50,245 nt of DNA, taken from positions 1 through 50,245 of the forward strand of contig CAJTZO010000014.1 in assembly GCA_910583755.1 (NCBI GenBank), given 5' to 3'. The position numbers and the translations under genes are program-made. How positions within the stretch are numbered: the first letter of the stretch is position 1; each line of letters starts with the position of its first letter. Below are positions 16,705 through 25,780 of the stretch, one piece after another. The stretch comes from an uncultured Clostridia bacterium. Its GTDB lineage: Bacteria > Bacillota > Clostridia > Lachnospirales > Anaerotignaceae. The notes below the pieces were generated by a model, which saw only the letters and a program-made list of their open reading frames with translations, made no database searches and had not been told where the DNA came from.

Positions 16705-17808
16705 TTATTTTTGTTCTATTTGTTCTATCCTATGATTTGATATATTTTTTAATATAGTTAAATAGTTTACATATAACATTTTTGTTTTTTGTTGTGTCAT
16801 AGGTTCCTGTACAAGGTAGCACATTTCAAACATTTGACGTATCCAATTATAATAAGTATAAGAAATATTTTTAATGGTTTCTTTGGAAGAAACATTTTTT
16901 AATTCTAATTCCATTTGTTCTACTTGAGCATCGCAAATTGTTTTGATGGTATCTTCTGTAATTTTTTCTTTCCCTTTTTTGTTTATCTGATGCCAAATCC
17001 TTTGATAAATCGGGTTGATTCTGCTTCCATATCCTCTACAAATTTTTTCCCAATCAGTCCACATTTTTTCCATACTTCTGTAAGATACTAAGTCATTAAT
17101 TTCTTTACACATATAATTCAACTGTGTAATACACATCATTACAGTATCATCTAACTTTTTATTTTCTTCTTTTTTAGGTAATTGTTGTTCTTTTGTTTCC
17201 TTTTCTAAATGAATTCCCTTTTCTAATTCTTCTAAGGTAAGCTCTTTTTCTTCTTTTCCAATTACTTCATAAGGTTCTATTACTGTGTCTTTCACTTGTA
17301 CTGTATCTTCTGTTGTATTTTCTTCTGATTTATTTTCTTCTATTTTTTCTATTTCTATCATTTGCTCTAATTTTTCTAAATCTTCCCAGATAGGTTCTGC
17401 TATTTCTTTTGAATTCTTCATTTGTTCTTGTTTCTGTTCTTGTTCTTTTTTTTCTTGTTTTGTAGATTCTTTTTCTATAATATATTGTTTTAATTCATTT
17501 ACAGAAACTAAAATCTCCGCTAATGTAATTGCAATATCTTCTAAAATTCTTTTTTCATTAGAATGATTTTTTGGTGTTTCTTTGATATCTAAAGCATTAT
17601 GAACATCCACGTTTTGATATTTTTGTATTAATTCTTCTTCTTTTTCTCTTGAAATCATTTCTCTATAATCTGCTATCACACGAAATAAGCTAGACTCGGA
17701 AAGGTTTAAACAATCTGCCGCTTGCGCAGCAGTTAACATGCGGTTCCCTGCTAAACTATAATAATAAAATACCTTTTCTAGCGTTTCATCATTATATTTT
17801 TTTCTCAT
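16705..17808 (-). CDS. Hypothetical protein with N-terminal helix-turn-helix and long charged linker
   Basis: A 367-residue protein of no family I can name. Residues about 20-55 (TAAQAADCLNLSESSLFRVIADYREM) look like a helix-turn-helix. Residues about 100-215 are a Glu/Lys/Gln-rich, probably disordered or coiled-coil linker. Residues about 220-365 form a compact helical domain with many aromatic and Met/Cys residues (CITQLNYMCKEIND, WTDWEKICRGYG, YTYYNWIRQMFEMC). A DNA-binding or cell-division/sporulation role is possible but unproven. It lies downstream of the 17866 gene and ends at the bidirectional terminator 16671-16699. Confidence 0.7.
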   Translation of the reverse strand: MRKKYNDETLEKVFYYYSLAGNRMLTAAQAADCLNLSESSLFRVIADYREMISREKEEELIQKYQNVDVHNALDIKETPKNHSNEKRILEDIAITLAEILVSVNELKQYIIEKESTKQEKKEQEQKQEQMKNSKEIAEPIWEDLEKLEQMIEIEKIEENKSEENTTEDTVQVKDTVIEPYEVIGKEEKELTLEELEKGIHLEKETKEQQLPKKEENKKLDDTVMMCITQLNYMCKEINDLVSYRSMEKMWTDWEKICRGYGSRINPIYQRIWHQINKKGKEKITEDTIKTICDAQVEQMELELKNVSSKETIKNISYTYYNWIRQMFEMCYLVQEPMTQQKTKMLYVNYLTILKNISNHRIEQIEQK

Positions 17809-17832
17809 TTCATTCTTTCCCCCTTGCAGAAA

Positions 17833-17858
17833 AGCACAAAGAATTTATTCTTTGTGCT
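17833..17858 (-). terminator. Terminator after the 17866 gene
   Basis: AGCACAAAGAAT pairs perfectly with ATTCTTTGTGCT, and TTTTC follows on the minus strand. It sits 7 bp after the 17866 stop. Confidence 0.85.
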
Positions 17859-17865
17859 ACTTGTT

Positions 17866-18777
17866 TTAATTCAATGTAATAGTCATTGTTTCTGGATTCC
17901 ATTGAATTTTATTCTCATTAATCCCAAAAAGGTACGCTAAATCTTCCACAGGAATAAAAATTCTATCCTCTTTTATTTCTGGTGCTGCTTTCATAGGTGT
18001 TATCACACCATTAAAATTCATTTTGTTGCTGCCAACGGTCATACTGCCTATTCGCTGTCCATAACGAATTATAACTGTTTTTGTAGCATCATCCCATTGA
18101 ACCACTGCTTTATCAGATAAACTTTCTGTAATGGCTCGTAGTGGTATCATAATGGTTCCATTCAACAAATATGCATCTTGCTCTGATACTGGAATAGAGA
18201 TGGTGTTCCTATCCATAATAGTACCTTGTTTTTTATCTCTTGGTGTGGTACTGATTGTAACAAAATCTTTTATCAATGTAATAGATGATGTGGCATGATT
18301 TCCCTTTTCTGTACTTTGTTCGTAAAAACCACCAAATACATTGTTAGGGTATGTTTTACTTTCCTCTGTGACGACATCTAAATCATAAGTACCATCTGCT
18401 AAATTGCCATCTAAATAGAATTGTATATTAGAAATCTTTATTTCAGATGCCTCAGAACTGGCTTTTTCAATGGTTAATTTTAAAATATCTCCATCTGTTT
18501 CTAATTTTTTGATTTTAATATTTCCTTTTGTAACTTCCACTGATGCGTCTTCTTCAAAAATTAATCTATCTGCTTTTAAATAAATTGTTTTGTTTTTTTC
18601 AAAAAGTCCTGGTGCAGCTTCTGTAAGAATAATATCTTTTACTTGTGCTTGGCGGTTTCCAGCATGTAAACCATTTATTGTTGTTTCATTAATCGTATAG
18701 GATGTTTGTGCATATGCCATATTTCCCATAATATTTGTAAATAATGCAATGGATAGGACAAGGGCTATTTTTTTCAT
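17866..18777 (-). CDS. Secreted protein with copper amine oxidase N-terminal-like (stalk) domain
   Basis: A 303-residue exported protein. A signal peptide covers residues 1-23 (KKIALVLSIALFTNIMGNMAYA). Residues about 30-185 form a beta-rich domain of unknown family. Residues about 195-303 match the copper amine oxidase N-terminal-like repeat common on Clostridial surface proteins (GTIMIPLRAITESL, VQWDDATKTVIIR, RIFIPVEDLAYLFG, ending VTITLN-like MTITLN). That domain usually aids wall binding or protein contacts and carries no oxidase activity. Its gene is within the pdaB element, downstream of ligA by 69 bp. Confidence 0.85.
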   Translation of the reverse strand: MKKIALVLSIALFTNIMGNMAYAQTSYTINETTINGLHAGNRQAQVKDIILTEAAPGLFEKNKTIYLKADRLIFEEDASVEVTKGNIKIKKLETDGDILKLTIEKASSEASEIKISNIQFYLDGNLADGTYDLDVVTEESKTYPNNVFGGFYEQSTEKGNHATSSITLIKDFVTISTTPRDKKQGTIMDRNTISIPVSEQDAYLLNGTIMIPLRAITESLSDKAVVQWDDATKTVIIRYGQRIGSMTVGSNKMNFNGVITPMKAAPEIKEDRIFIPVEDLAYLFGINENKIQWNPETMTITLN

Positions 18778-18846
18778 GTCTTTTCCTCCTTTTTTATGCT
18801 ATTATTTTACTGTATTTTTCGACAAAAATCAATGGAAATAAATATA

Positions 18847-20808
18847 TTACATTTCTGGTATGGAAAGATACTTTTCTACAAATTCATTTTCATCTAAAAT
18901 TGGTATGTTTAATTCTTTTGCTTTTTTATTTTTAGAAGAATTAGATGTTGTATCATTATTAATCAAACAAGTTGTCTTTTTTGTAACACTATTTGTCACT
19001 TTTCCTCCTAGATATTCTATCTTTTGTTGTAATTCTTTTCTATTTGCAAATTGTTTTAAATCCCCTGTAATAACAAAACTCAACTGATGAAGATGTAATT
19101 TTTCTTCTTCTTCCATTTCTTCTGGTTCCATAAAAGTAATATATTGTAATGCCCTTCCCAATAGTTCCATGTCTTTTTCATGATGAAAGTATTGATAAAT
19201 ACTGTGCGCAATAATTTCTCCAAATCCTTCAATTTCAACAAGTTCTTCCTCTTTTGCTTTTTTAATTTCTTCCAAGTCATATTTAAAATTTTTGCATAAT
19301 AACTTTGCATTGCTTAAACCAACATGATTGATACCTAAAGCATAGATAAAATTAGGGAGTGCTACAATTTTTGATTTTTGAATCGATTCGATTAACTTTT
19401 CATAAGAACGTTTTCCGAAACCCTCCATACTTTTAATATTATCTTGATATTGTTCTAAACAAAATATATCTGTATAATCTTTTATAAATTCTTTTTCTAC
19501 AAATTTTTTTAAGGTTTCTTCTGAAAGCCCTTCTATATTCATCGCATCTCTTGAAACAAAATGACAAAGAGAACGAATGCGTTGTGCCTGACAATTTGGA
19601 TTGGTACAATATAGTGCTTTTCCGTCTTTTAAAGCGCGAACTTCTGTTTCACCACCACAAACAAAGCAATGTTTCGGAATTTCGATATCATTTTTTTGTG
19701 TTAAATTTTCTGCAATTTGAGGAATAATCATATTTGCTTTGTAAACTTTGATTTTATCTCCGATTCCCAATTTTAATTTTTCTATCATACTCACATTATG
19801 CACACTTGCTCTGCTCACTGTAGAACCTTCTAATTCTACAGGTTCAAAAACAGCAATTGGATTCATTAATCCTGTACGGGAAGTATTCCAAATAACATTT
19901 AATAATGTAGTTTCTGCCATTTCATCTGCCCACTTAAATGCAATAGAATCTTTTGGAAATTTAGAAGTTGTTCCTAATCCATCGCTATAGGAAATGCTAT
20001 CATAGGTCAATACAAGTCCATCTGATGCAAAATTATTTTTTTCAACACTTTTTTGAAATTTTTGTACTATTTCTTCCACAGTATTTTCTGTCACTTCATA
20101 ATGTTCCACAACAGTAAATCCCATTTGTGAAAGCCATTCTAATTGTTTTATTTTAGAATCTTTAAAATTAATACCTTCTGCTTTTGCTAAAGTAAAGGCA
20201 TAAAAGAAAATTTTTCTTTTGGCAGCAATTTCACTATTTAATTGTCTTACAGAGCCACTGCATAAATTTCTTGGATTCTTATAGCTTTCTCCTTCTTCCA
20301 AGGAATCATTAATTTTTTTAAATTCTGAAAAAGGAATAATTCCTTCTCCTCGAATGACAAGTTCATTTTGATATGGAATTTTTAAAGGAATATTTTGAAA
20401 TACTTTTGCATTATGTGTTACATCTTCCCCTACTGTTCCATTTCCTCTTGTAACTGCTTGTACTAATTCTCCTTTCTGATAAGTTAATACAATCGTTAAT
20501 CCATCTAATTTCCAAGAAAGGATTCCTTTTTGTTCTTCTAAAAAGCTTTTTAGTTTCTCTATTTCTTTCGTTTTATCCAAGGAAAGAATAGGAACCTCAT
20601 GTTTTATTTTTGTTAAATTGCTCATTACTGTATAACCTACTTTTTGTGTAGGACTATTTGCTAAAATTGTATTTGTATCTTTTTCCAATTCTAATAATTC
20701 ATCATATAATATATCATACTCATGGTCAGACATGATTTCTTTATCTTCTTGATAATATGCATAAGCAGCTTTATTTAATAATACAATCAGTTCTTTCATT
20801 CTTTCCAT
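18847..20808 (-). CDS. ligA: NAD-dependent DNA ligase LigA
   Basis: The replicative and repair DNA ligase (EC 6.5.1.2), normally essential. In 653 residues one sees the adenylation lysine K100 in KLDG, a four-cysteine zinc finger (CFVCGG then CTNPNC), helix-hairpin-helix repeats (VEIEGFGEIIAHSI) and a C-terminal BRCT domain (LSFVITGDL). All domains are present and full length. The ATG at 20808 lies 9 nt after AAGGAG, which overlaps the pcrA stop; an in-frame TTG at 20814 is not needed. It is coupled to pcrA, as in many Firmicutes. It lies inside the pdaB intervening element. Confidence 0.97.
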   Translation of the reverse strand: MERMKELIVLLNKAAYAYYQEDKEIMSDHEYDILYDELLELEKDTNTILANSPTQKVGYTVMSNLTKIKHEVPILSLDKTKEIEKLKSFLEEQKGILSWKLDGLTIVLTYQKGELVQAVTRGNGTVGEDVTHNAKVFQNIPLKIPYQNELVIRGEGIIPFSEFKKINDSLEEGESYKNPRNLCSGSVRQLNSEIAAKRKIFFYAFTLAKAEGINFKDSKIKQLEWLSQMGFTVVEHYEVTENTVEEIVQKFQKSVEKNNFASDGLVLTYDSISYSDGLGTTSKFPKDSIAFKWADEMAETTLLNVIWNTSRTGLMNPIAVFEPVELEGSTVSRASVHNVSMIEKLKLGIGDKIKVYKANMIIPQIAENLTQKNDIEIPKHCFVCGGETEVRALKDGKALYCTNPNCQAQRIRSLCHFVSRDAMNIEGLSEETLKKFVEKEFIKDYTDIFCLEQYQDNIKSMEGFGKRSYEKLIESIQKSKIVALPNFIYALGINHVGLSNAKLLCKNFKYDLEEIKKAKEEELVEIEGFGEIIAHSIYQYFHHEKDMELLGRALQYITFMEPEEMEEEEKLHLHQLSFVITGDLKQFANRKELQQKIEYLGGKVTNSVTKKTTCLINNDTTSNSSKNKKAKELNIPILDENEFVEKYLSIPEM

Positions 20809-20821
20809 TGTCAAAAACTCC

Positions 20822-23053
20822 TTATTCTTCTACTTTTTTTAATTTAGAAAGCCCTGCCATAAATTTTTTAATTCCCTTTGCTCCAAAAGAAACTTCTACT
20901 TCAAAATCAGCTCCACCTGGTAAAATTGATTTTACAATTCCAATTCCATATTTGGGTGCACGAACTTTATCCCCTTCTTTAAAGTCAAGCACAACATTTT
21001 TAGGAGATGGTAAATCTGTTTTTGGTTTTGCCATACCATATGGATTTGGTCTTGTGAAGGTTGGTTTAATTCTCATTTTTGTTTTTAAAGCATATTCTTT
21101 TGCAGCAGCAGAAATGGGGCGTACAGGCATTTCAATTAATTCTTTTGGCAATTCGTTTAAAAAACGAGAAGGGGTATTTCTTTGTGTCATTCCATGTTGC
21201 ATTCTTGTTTTTGTATAAGATAAAAATAGTTCTTGTTTTGCTCTTGTAATGCCTACATAGCATAATCGTCTTTCTTCTTCCATCTCTTTCACACTGCCAT
21301 ACATTACACTATTATAACTAGGAAAAATTCTTTCTTCCATACCAATGATAAATACATAATTAAATTCTAAACCTTTTGCTGTATGTAATGTCATCAATGC
21401 AACATTACCATCATTTTCATCATAAGCATCAATATCTGCAACTAATGCAATATCTTCTAAAAATCCAGAAAGCCCACCATCTGGATTTTGCTTTTCATAT
21501 TCCGCTGCTTTGCTTACAAATTCATCTATATTTTCAATTCTTCCTATTGCATCATCTGTAGCTTCTTCTTCTAAAGATTGTAAATATCCAGAACGTTTTA
21601 AAATAGAATCTATTAAATCAACAATAGAAAGTGTTTTTGCGTCTTCTCTTAACTGCTCTATCAATTCATAAAACTCTTGAAATCTTTTTGCTCTTGTTTT
21701 TAACTCTGGCATTTCTTCCAAATGAGCTAAGGCTTCATAAAATGTCATGTTATTTTCTATTACAAATGAGTTGATTTTTTCAATGGAAGTATCTCCAATT
21801 CCCCTTTTAGGAACATTAATAATTCTGGAAATTGCAACTGTGTCTGCTGGATTTGATAATACTTTTAAATAGCAGATAACATCTTTGATTTCTTTTCTTT
21901 CATAAAAACGAAGTCCTCCAAAAAGATGATATGGAATTGACTTTTTGATTAGTTGGTCTTCAATCGTACGTGATTGTGAATTGTTACGATATAATATTGC
22001 AATCTCATTATAACTCTTTCCTTGCTTTTTTAAACCTTCAATTTTTTCTGAAATAAAACGACTTTCATCATATTCGTTTTCTGCTTTATAAAGGCAAATC
22101 GTATTTCCTTTTTCATTTTCTGTCCAAAGTGTTTTTTGTCTTCTTGTTACATTGTTATGAATTATTGCATTTGCAGATTCTAATATTGTTTTTGTAGAAC
22201 GATAATTTTGTTCTAGTTTAATGATTTTGGTATCTTGAAAATCTTTTTCAAACTCTAATATATTCCTAATATTAGCACCACGCCAACCATAGATACTTTG
22301 GTCATCATCCCCCACTACACAGATATTTTGATATTTTTCAGCTAACATTTTTACAAACATATATTGTGCTGTGTTGGTATCCTGATATTCGTCAACCATA
22401 ATATAACGGAAGCGATTTTGATATTTTTCTAGTACCTCTGGATGCTGCTGAAACAATAACACTGTTTTATAAATTAAATCATCAAAATCAAGGGCATTAT
22501 TTTCTTTTAACATAGATTGATATATCTGATATACTTTTGCAGTTTTTACTTCTCTCAAATTATTTTTGTCAACATTTTTGGCATATTCTTCCCAGCTAAT
22601 CAATTCCTCTTTTTGTTTAGCAATCATAACTTTTGCAAATTTGACAGAATACATTTTATCTGACAAATCAAAATTTAGTTTTTTAAAACAATCTTTTAAT
22701 AATTTATCTTGGTCATCAGAATCGTAGATAGAAAAATGATGGCTAAAATCTAAGTGATGAATCTCACTTCTTAAAATTCTGACACAAGTAGAATGAAATG
22801 TACTTATCCAAATGTCTTTGGCATCTTCTCCCACTAATTTATTCACTCTTTCTCGCATTTCTTTTGCTGCTTTGTTTGTAAACGTAATGGCAAAGATATT
22901 CCAAGGATAAATTCCTTGTTCTATCATGTGGGCAATACGCACAGTTAATGCACCTGTTTTTCCAGAACCTGCACCCGCTAAAACTAAAACAGGACCATTC
23001 ACTTGCAATACTGCTTTCTGCTGCATATTATTTAATTGTTCAAAATTTATCAT
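20822..23053 (-). CDS. pcrA: ATP-dependent DNA helicase PcrA (UvrD/Rep family)
   Basis: A superfamily 1A 3'-5' helicase, normally essential in Firmicutes, used in repair, removal of RecA and rolling-circle plasmid replication. It has 743 residues, family length. Walker A GAGSGKT is at 27-33, then TFTNKAAKEM (motif Ia), VDEYQDTN (motif II), VVGDDDQSIYGWRGA (motif III), QNYRST (motif IV), LMTLHTAKGLEF (motif V) and VGITRAKQ (motif VI). The C-terminus ends with a Tudor-like KVRAPKYGIGIV segment. Order yerC-pcrA-ligA resembles the conserved Bacillus cluster. It is inside the pdaB element. Confidence 0.97.
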   Translation of the reverse strand: MINFEQLNNMQQKAVLQVNGPVLVLAGAGSGKTGALTVRIAHMIEQGIYPWNIFAITFTNKAAKEMRERVNKLVGEDAKDIWISTFHSTCVRILRSEIHHLDFSHHFSIYDSDDQDKLLKDCFKKLNFDLSDKMYSVKFAKVMIAKQKEELISWEEYAKNVDKNNLREVKTAKVYQIYQSMLKENNALDFDDLIYKTVLLFQQHPEVLEKYQNRFRYIMVDEYQDTNTAQYMFVKMLAEKYQNICVVGDDDQSIYGWRGANIRNILEFEKDFQDTKIIKLEQNYRSTKTILESANAIIHNNVTRRQKTLWTENEKGNTICLYKAENEYDESRFISEKIEGLKKQGKSYNEIAILYRNNSQSRTIEDQLIKKSIPYHLFGGLRFYERKEIKDVICYLKVLSNPADTVAISRIINVPKRGIGDTSIEKINSFVIENNMTFYEALAHLEEMPELKTRAKRFQEFYELIEQLREDAKTLSIVDLIDSILKRSGYLQSLEEEATDDAIGRIENIDEFVSKAAEYEKQNPDGGLSGFLEDIALVADIDAYDENDGNVALMTLHTAKGLEFNYVFIIGMEERIFPSYNSVMYGSVKEMEEERRLCYVGITRAKQELFLSYTKTRMQHGMTQRNTPSRFLNELPKELIEMPVRPISAAAKEYALKTKMRIKPTFTRPNPYGMAKPKTDLPSPKNVVLDFKEGDKVRAPKYGIGIVKSILPGGADFEVEVSFGAKGIKKFMAGLSKLKKVEE

Positions 23054-23084
23054 AATTTTTATTTTCTCCTATTCTTTTTGAAAC

Positions 23085-23117
23085 AAAAAAAGAGGAAGGC
23101 AGTATAACCTCCCTTTA
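23085..23117 (-). terminator. Terminator between yerC and pcrA
   Basis: On the minus strand AAAGGGAGG pairs with CCTTCCTCTTT around a short loop, and a seven-T run follows. pcrA therefore needs its own promoter or read-through. Confidence 0.75.
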
Positions 23118-23128
23118 TTTTTCGTTTA

Positions 23129-23428
23129 TTAATCTTTCTCTCTTTGTTTAACTCGGTCAATTGCTAATTTATACCCATCTGTACCATATGTCAAAGCTCT
23201 ATTGACACGACTAATGGTTGCGGTAGAAGCACCTGTTTTTGCTGCAATTTCTACATAAGTACATTTACTATCAAGCATTTCTGCTACTTCCATACGTTGT
23301 GCAATAGCATGTATTTCATGAACGGTACATAAGTCTTCAAAAAGTTGATAACATTCTTCGATTGTTTCCATAGACAAAATATATTGAAACAATTTATCAG
23401 TAGAGGGATTTTTTATTTTTACATTCAT
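23129..23428 (-). CDS. yerC: YerC/YecD family TrpR-related DNA-binding protein
   Basis: A 99-residue helical DNA-binding protein of the TrpR superfamily. The segment CTVHEIHAIAQRMEVAEML and the helix-turn-helix YVEIAAKTGASTATISRVNRAL are diagnostic. In Bacillus the gene stands at the head of the cluster that includes pcrB-pcrA-ligA, matching its place here next to pcrA. Its regulon is not established. It is inside the pdaB element. Confidence 0.93.
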   Translation of the reverse strand: MNVKIKNPSTDKLFQYILSMETIEECYQLFEDLCTVHEIHAIAQRMEVAEMLDSKCTYVEIAAKTGASTATISRVNRALTYGTDGYKLAIDRVKQREKD

Positions 23429-23498
23429 CCAAAATACACCTTCTTTACATTCTTTTTCTATTTATATAGTAACATTCTAAAGTGTTAAAGTAAAGAAG

Positions 23499-24215
23499 TT
23501 ATTGATTTCTTTTTAATGCCTTTTTAAATTTTTCGACAGAAGTATTAACAACTAATTCTTCTGGAAAGTCAACTTTTTCTAATAAAGATTGACAATAAGT
23601 AAAATCTCCTATCTGTGTATAAAAGTGTGCATCACTTCCTAACACAACAGGAACTTGATATTCCATAGCATAATGTAACATTTTTTCTAAAACAATGTCA
23701 CTCCCCTTTCTAAATCCATTTGGTACCAGAGAAGCATTGTTGATTTCTAATAAGCAATTTGTTTCTTTTGAAATTTGTACAATTTTTTTTACATTAATGG
23801 GATATCTAGGGTCACCGGGATGTCCTAAAATATCTATAAAGGGATTTTCCATTGTTTTAATACATGCCCTTGTATTTTCTTCTTCTGTACCAAATGGAAT
23901 ACAAGGAGGGTGTAAACTAGCAATTGCAATATCTAATGTTTTTAAAATATCTTCTTGTAAATCAATGGTGCCATTATAATCCATAATATTTAATTCTGCT
24001 CCATGTAGTAGTTCCACACCATGCAGAATATTGGGCAAAACATGATAATTAGTAAAAAAAGCTCTAGGAGCTGTATTTTTCATACCTGGTGCATGGTCTG
24101 TCATAGCAATCAATTTTAATCCTTTTTCTTTTGCAGCTCTTGCATTTTCATCTATTGTGCTATAGGCATGCTGACTAATGACAGAATGTGTATGAATATC
24201 TACAATATATTTCAT
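23499..24215 (-). CDS. PHP-domain phosphatase (YcdX-like)
   Basis: A 238-residue metal-dependent phosphoesterase of the PHP fold. Metal-ligand motifs are visible in order: DIHTHSV near residues 5-11, MTDHAPG near 38-44, GAELNI with the usual Glu, ASLHPP, LGHPGDPRY and GSDAHF. This order matches the YcdX group (trinuclear zinc phosphatases of unknown natural substrate). The start at 24215 is preceded by a weak GAGATG site. It follows the recombinase gene with a 62-bp gap and is inside the pdaB element. Confidence 0.88.
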   Translation of the reverse strand: MKYIVDIHTHSVISQHAYSTIDENARAAKEKGLKLIAMTDHAPGMKNTAPRAFFTNYHVLPNILHGVELLHGAELNIMDYNGTIDLQEDILKTLDIAIASLHPPCIPFGTEEENTRACIKTMENPFIDILGHPGDPRYPINVKKIVQISKETNCLLEINNASLVPNGFRKGSDIVLEKMLHYAMEYQVPVVLGSDAHFYTQIGDFTYCQSLLEKVDFPEELVVNTSVEKFKKALKRNQ

Positions 24216-24277
24216 CCATTTTCATCTCTTTTCAATCCTTTTTTCTTACATTAGTATAGCATATTTTACTTCTATTT

Positions 24278-25780
24278 TCAAAACAAAAATGGAGAACAGA
24301 AAGAAAAACAAATTGTTATTTTTTTATTTTCTTCTATGATAATGGCATCTACAAAATAATGTAATAGAAGATGGTTTAGTTCCTGCTTTTTATAATATCT
24401 TTTAAATTGTTCTTTTATTTTCTTTATCTTTTTTTCCTCTTGCTCTTGATATTCTATCATATCCTTTTGTTCTATTATGCCATTTGCAAATGCTTGCAAC
24501 AACCTCCTTTTTCCTTCCTTATATTTTTTTTGTTCTTGTTCTAACTGTTTTTGTAATGTGAATGTATCTTGTGAAATGGTTTCATCTTCCAAAAAGAGAA
24601 AAAATAGTAGATTTAAGAGATATTGTAATATATCAATCAATATACTTTCTTTTATAGTATGTGGTGTACAAACAATATTAGGAGCATTTTTATAACTGCT
24701 GCAACGATAGTAATATATTTTTTCATTTTTAGCATTTTTACTATAATATTGATATAATGTTTTTTTACAATGAGAGCATTGTAAAATTCCAGAAAATAAT
24801 GGTATTTTTTCTTCCTTTTTTCTCCTTCTTCTTCTTTTTTCTAATATTTGTTGTACCTGTTCAAACATTTTTTTGTCAATAATTGCTTCATGTGTTTGTT
24901 CTATTTTTATTTCTTTTCCTTTTTCAATAGCTACTTTCTTTTTTCGACTTTTATCATGCTCCAGCACTTTTATCATTTTTGTTTTTTTCTGTACTAAATT
25001 TCCTATATAAACTTCATCAGAAAGTATTTTATGTATAGTAGAATATGTCCAAACAAAAAAAGGATAGTTTTTTTGAGCAGGCTGATAGGAAGAATGATTT
25101 GCTCTTTTATACTCTGTTGGACAGCAAATACCAGATTCATTCAGATAAATTGCAATGGATTGTTTTGACATTCCTTCTAAAAACAAATAAAATATTTTTT
25201 TTACAATAGTTGCAGCTGGTTCATCTATCACCAGTAAATATTTATTATTTTTATCTTTTTGGTATCCATAAGGTGCAAATGCGCCCACAAATTTTCCATC
25301 CTGCCTTTTAATATCTAAATTCATAGAAACTTTTCGAGAAATATCTGCTGGATATGTGCTATTTAACACTGCTAAAAATGCCATTTTTAAATCATCTTTC
25401 TGAGAATATAAACTATCAAATCCCTCCCCTAATGATACAAAACGAATATTTAAAGTTTGAATATCATATTCTATAAATTTTAAAGAATCTACAGAATCTC
25501 TACTTAGGCGAGAAAAGTCCTTTACAATTATCATATTTATTTTTTTACTTTTTGCATCTGCCAATAACTGTTGATAGGCAGGTCTGTCTGTGATGGTACC
25601 CGTTTTACCATCATCAATATAATAAGAAGTAATTTCAATATCATCTTCACTATTTTGAACATACATTTGTGCTAATCTTTTTTGATTTTCAATACTTTCT
25701 GAAGTAGAATGTTTTTTTTTAATATCTTCCTTTGATACTCTTGCATAAATTCCTGCTTTTCTTGCAATATCATCTTTCAT
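24278..25780 (-). CDS. Large serine site-specific recombinase of the pdaB intervening element
   Basis: A complete 500-residue large serine recombinase that would integrate and excise the element. The resolvase domain has the nucleophile Ser16 in AGIYARVSKED, then ENQKRLAQMY, IDDGKTGTITDRPAYQQLL and VKDFSRLSRD. A recombinase domain follows (APYGYQKD to DEVYIGN), then a zinc ribbon (LQCSHCKKT then YRCSSYKN...C), and a C-terminal coiled coil with Lys/Glu repeats (about residues 395-465). The length matches SpoIVCA, which excises skin from sigK. GGAGG at 25793-25789 lies 8 nt before the ATG at 25780. The ATG overlaps the stop of the pdaB 5' fragment (ATGA), so the two are translationally coupled and the pdaB promoter should drive it. 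Confidence 0.95.
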   Translation of the reverse strand: MKDDIARKAGIYARVSKEDIKKKHSTSESIENQKRLAQMYVQNSEDDIEITSYYIDDGKTGTITDRPAYQQLLADAKSKKINMIIVKDFSRLSRDSVDSLKFIEYDIQTLNIRFVSLGEGFDSLYSQKDDLKMAFLAVLNSTYPADISRKVSMNLDIKRQDGKFVGAFAPYGYQKDKNNKYLLVIDEPAATIVKKIFYLFLEGMSKQSIAIYLNESGICCPTEYKRANHSSYQPAQKNYPFFVWTYSTIHKILSDEVYIGNLVQKKTKMIKVLEHDKSRKKKVAIEKGKEIKIEQTHEAIIDKKMFEQVQQILEKRRRRRKKEEKIPLFSGILQCSHCKKTLYQYYSKNAKNEKIYYYRCSSYKNAPNIVCTPHTIKESILIDILQYLLNLLFFLFLEDETISQDTFTLQKQLEQEQKKYKEGKRRLLQAFANGIIEQKDMIEYQEQEEKKIKKIKEQFKRYYKKQELNHLLLHYFVDAIIIEENKKITICFSFCSPFLF

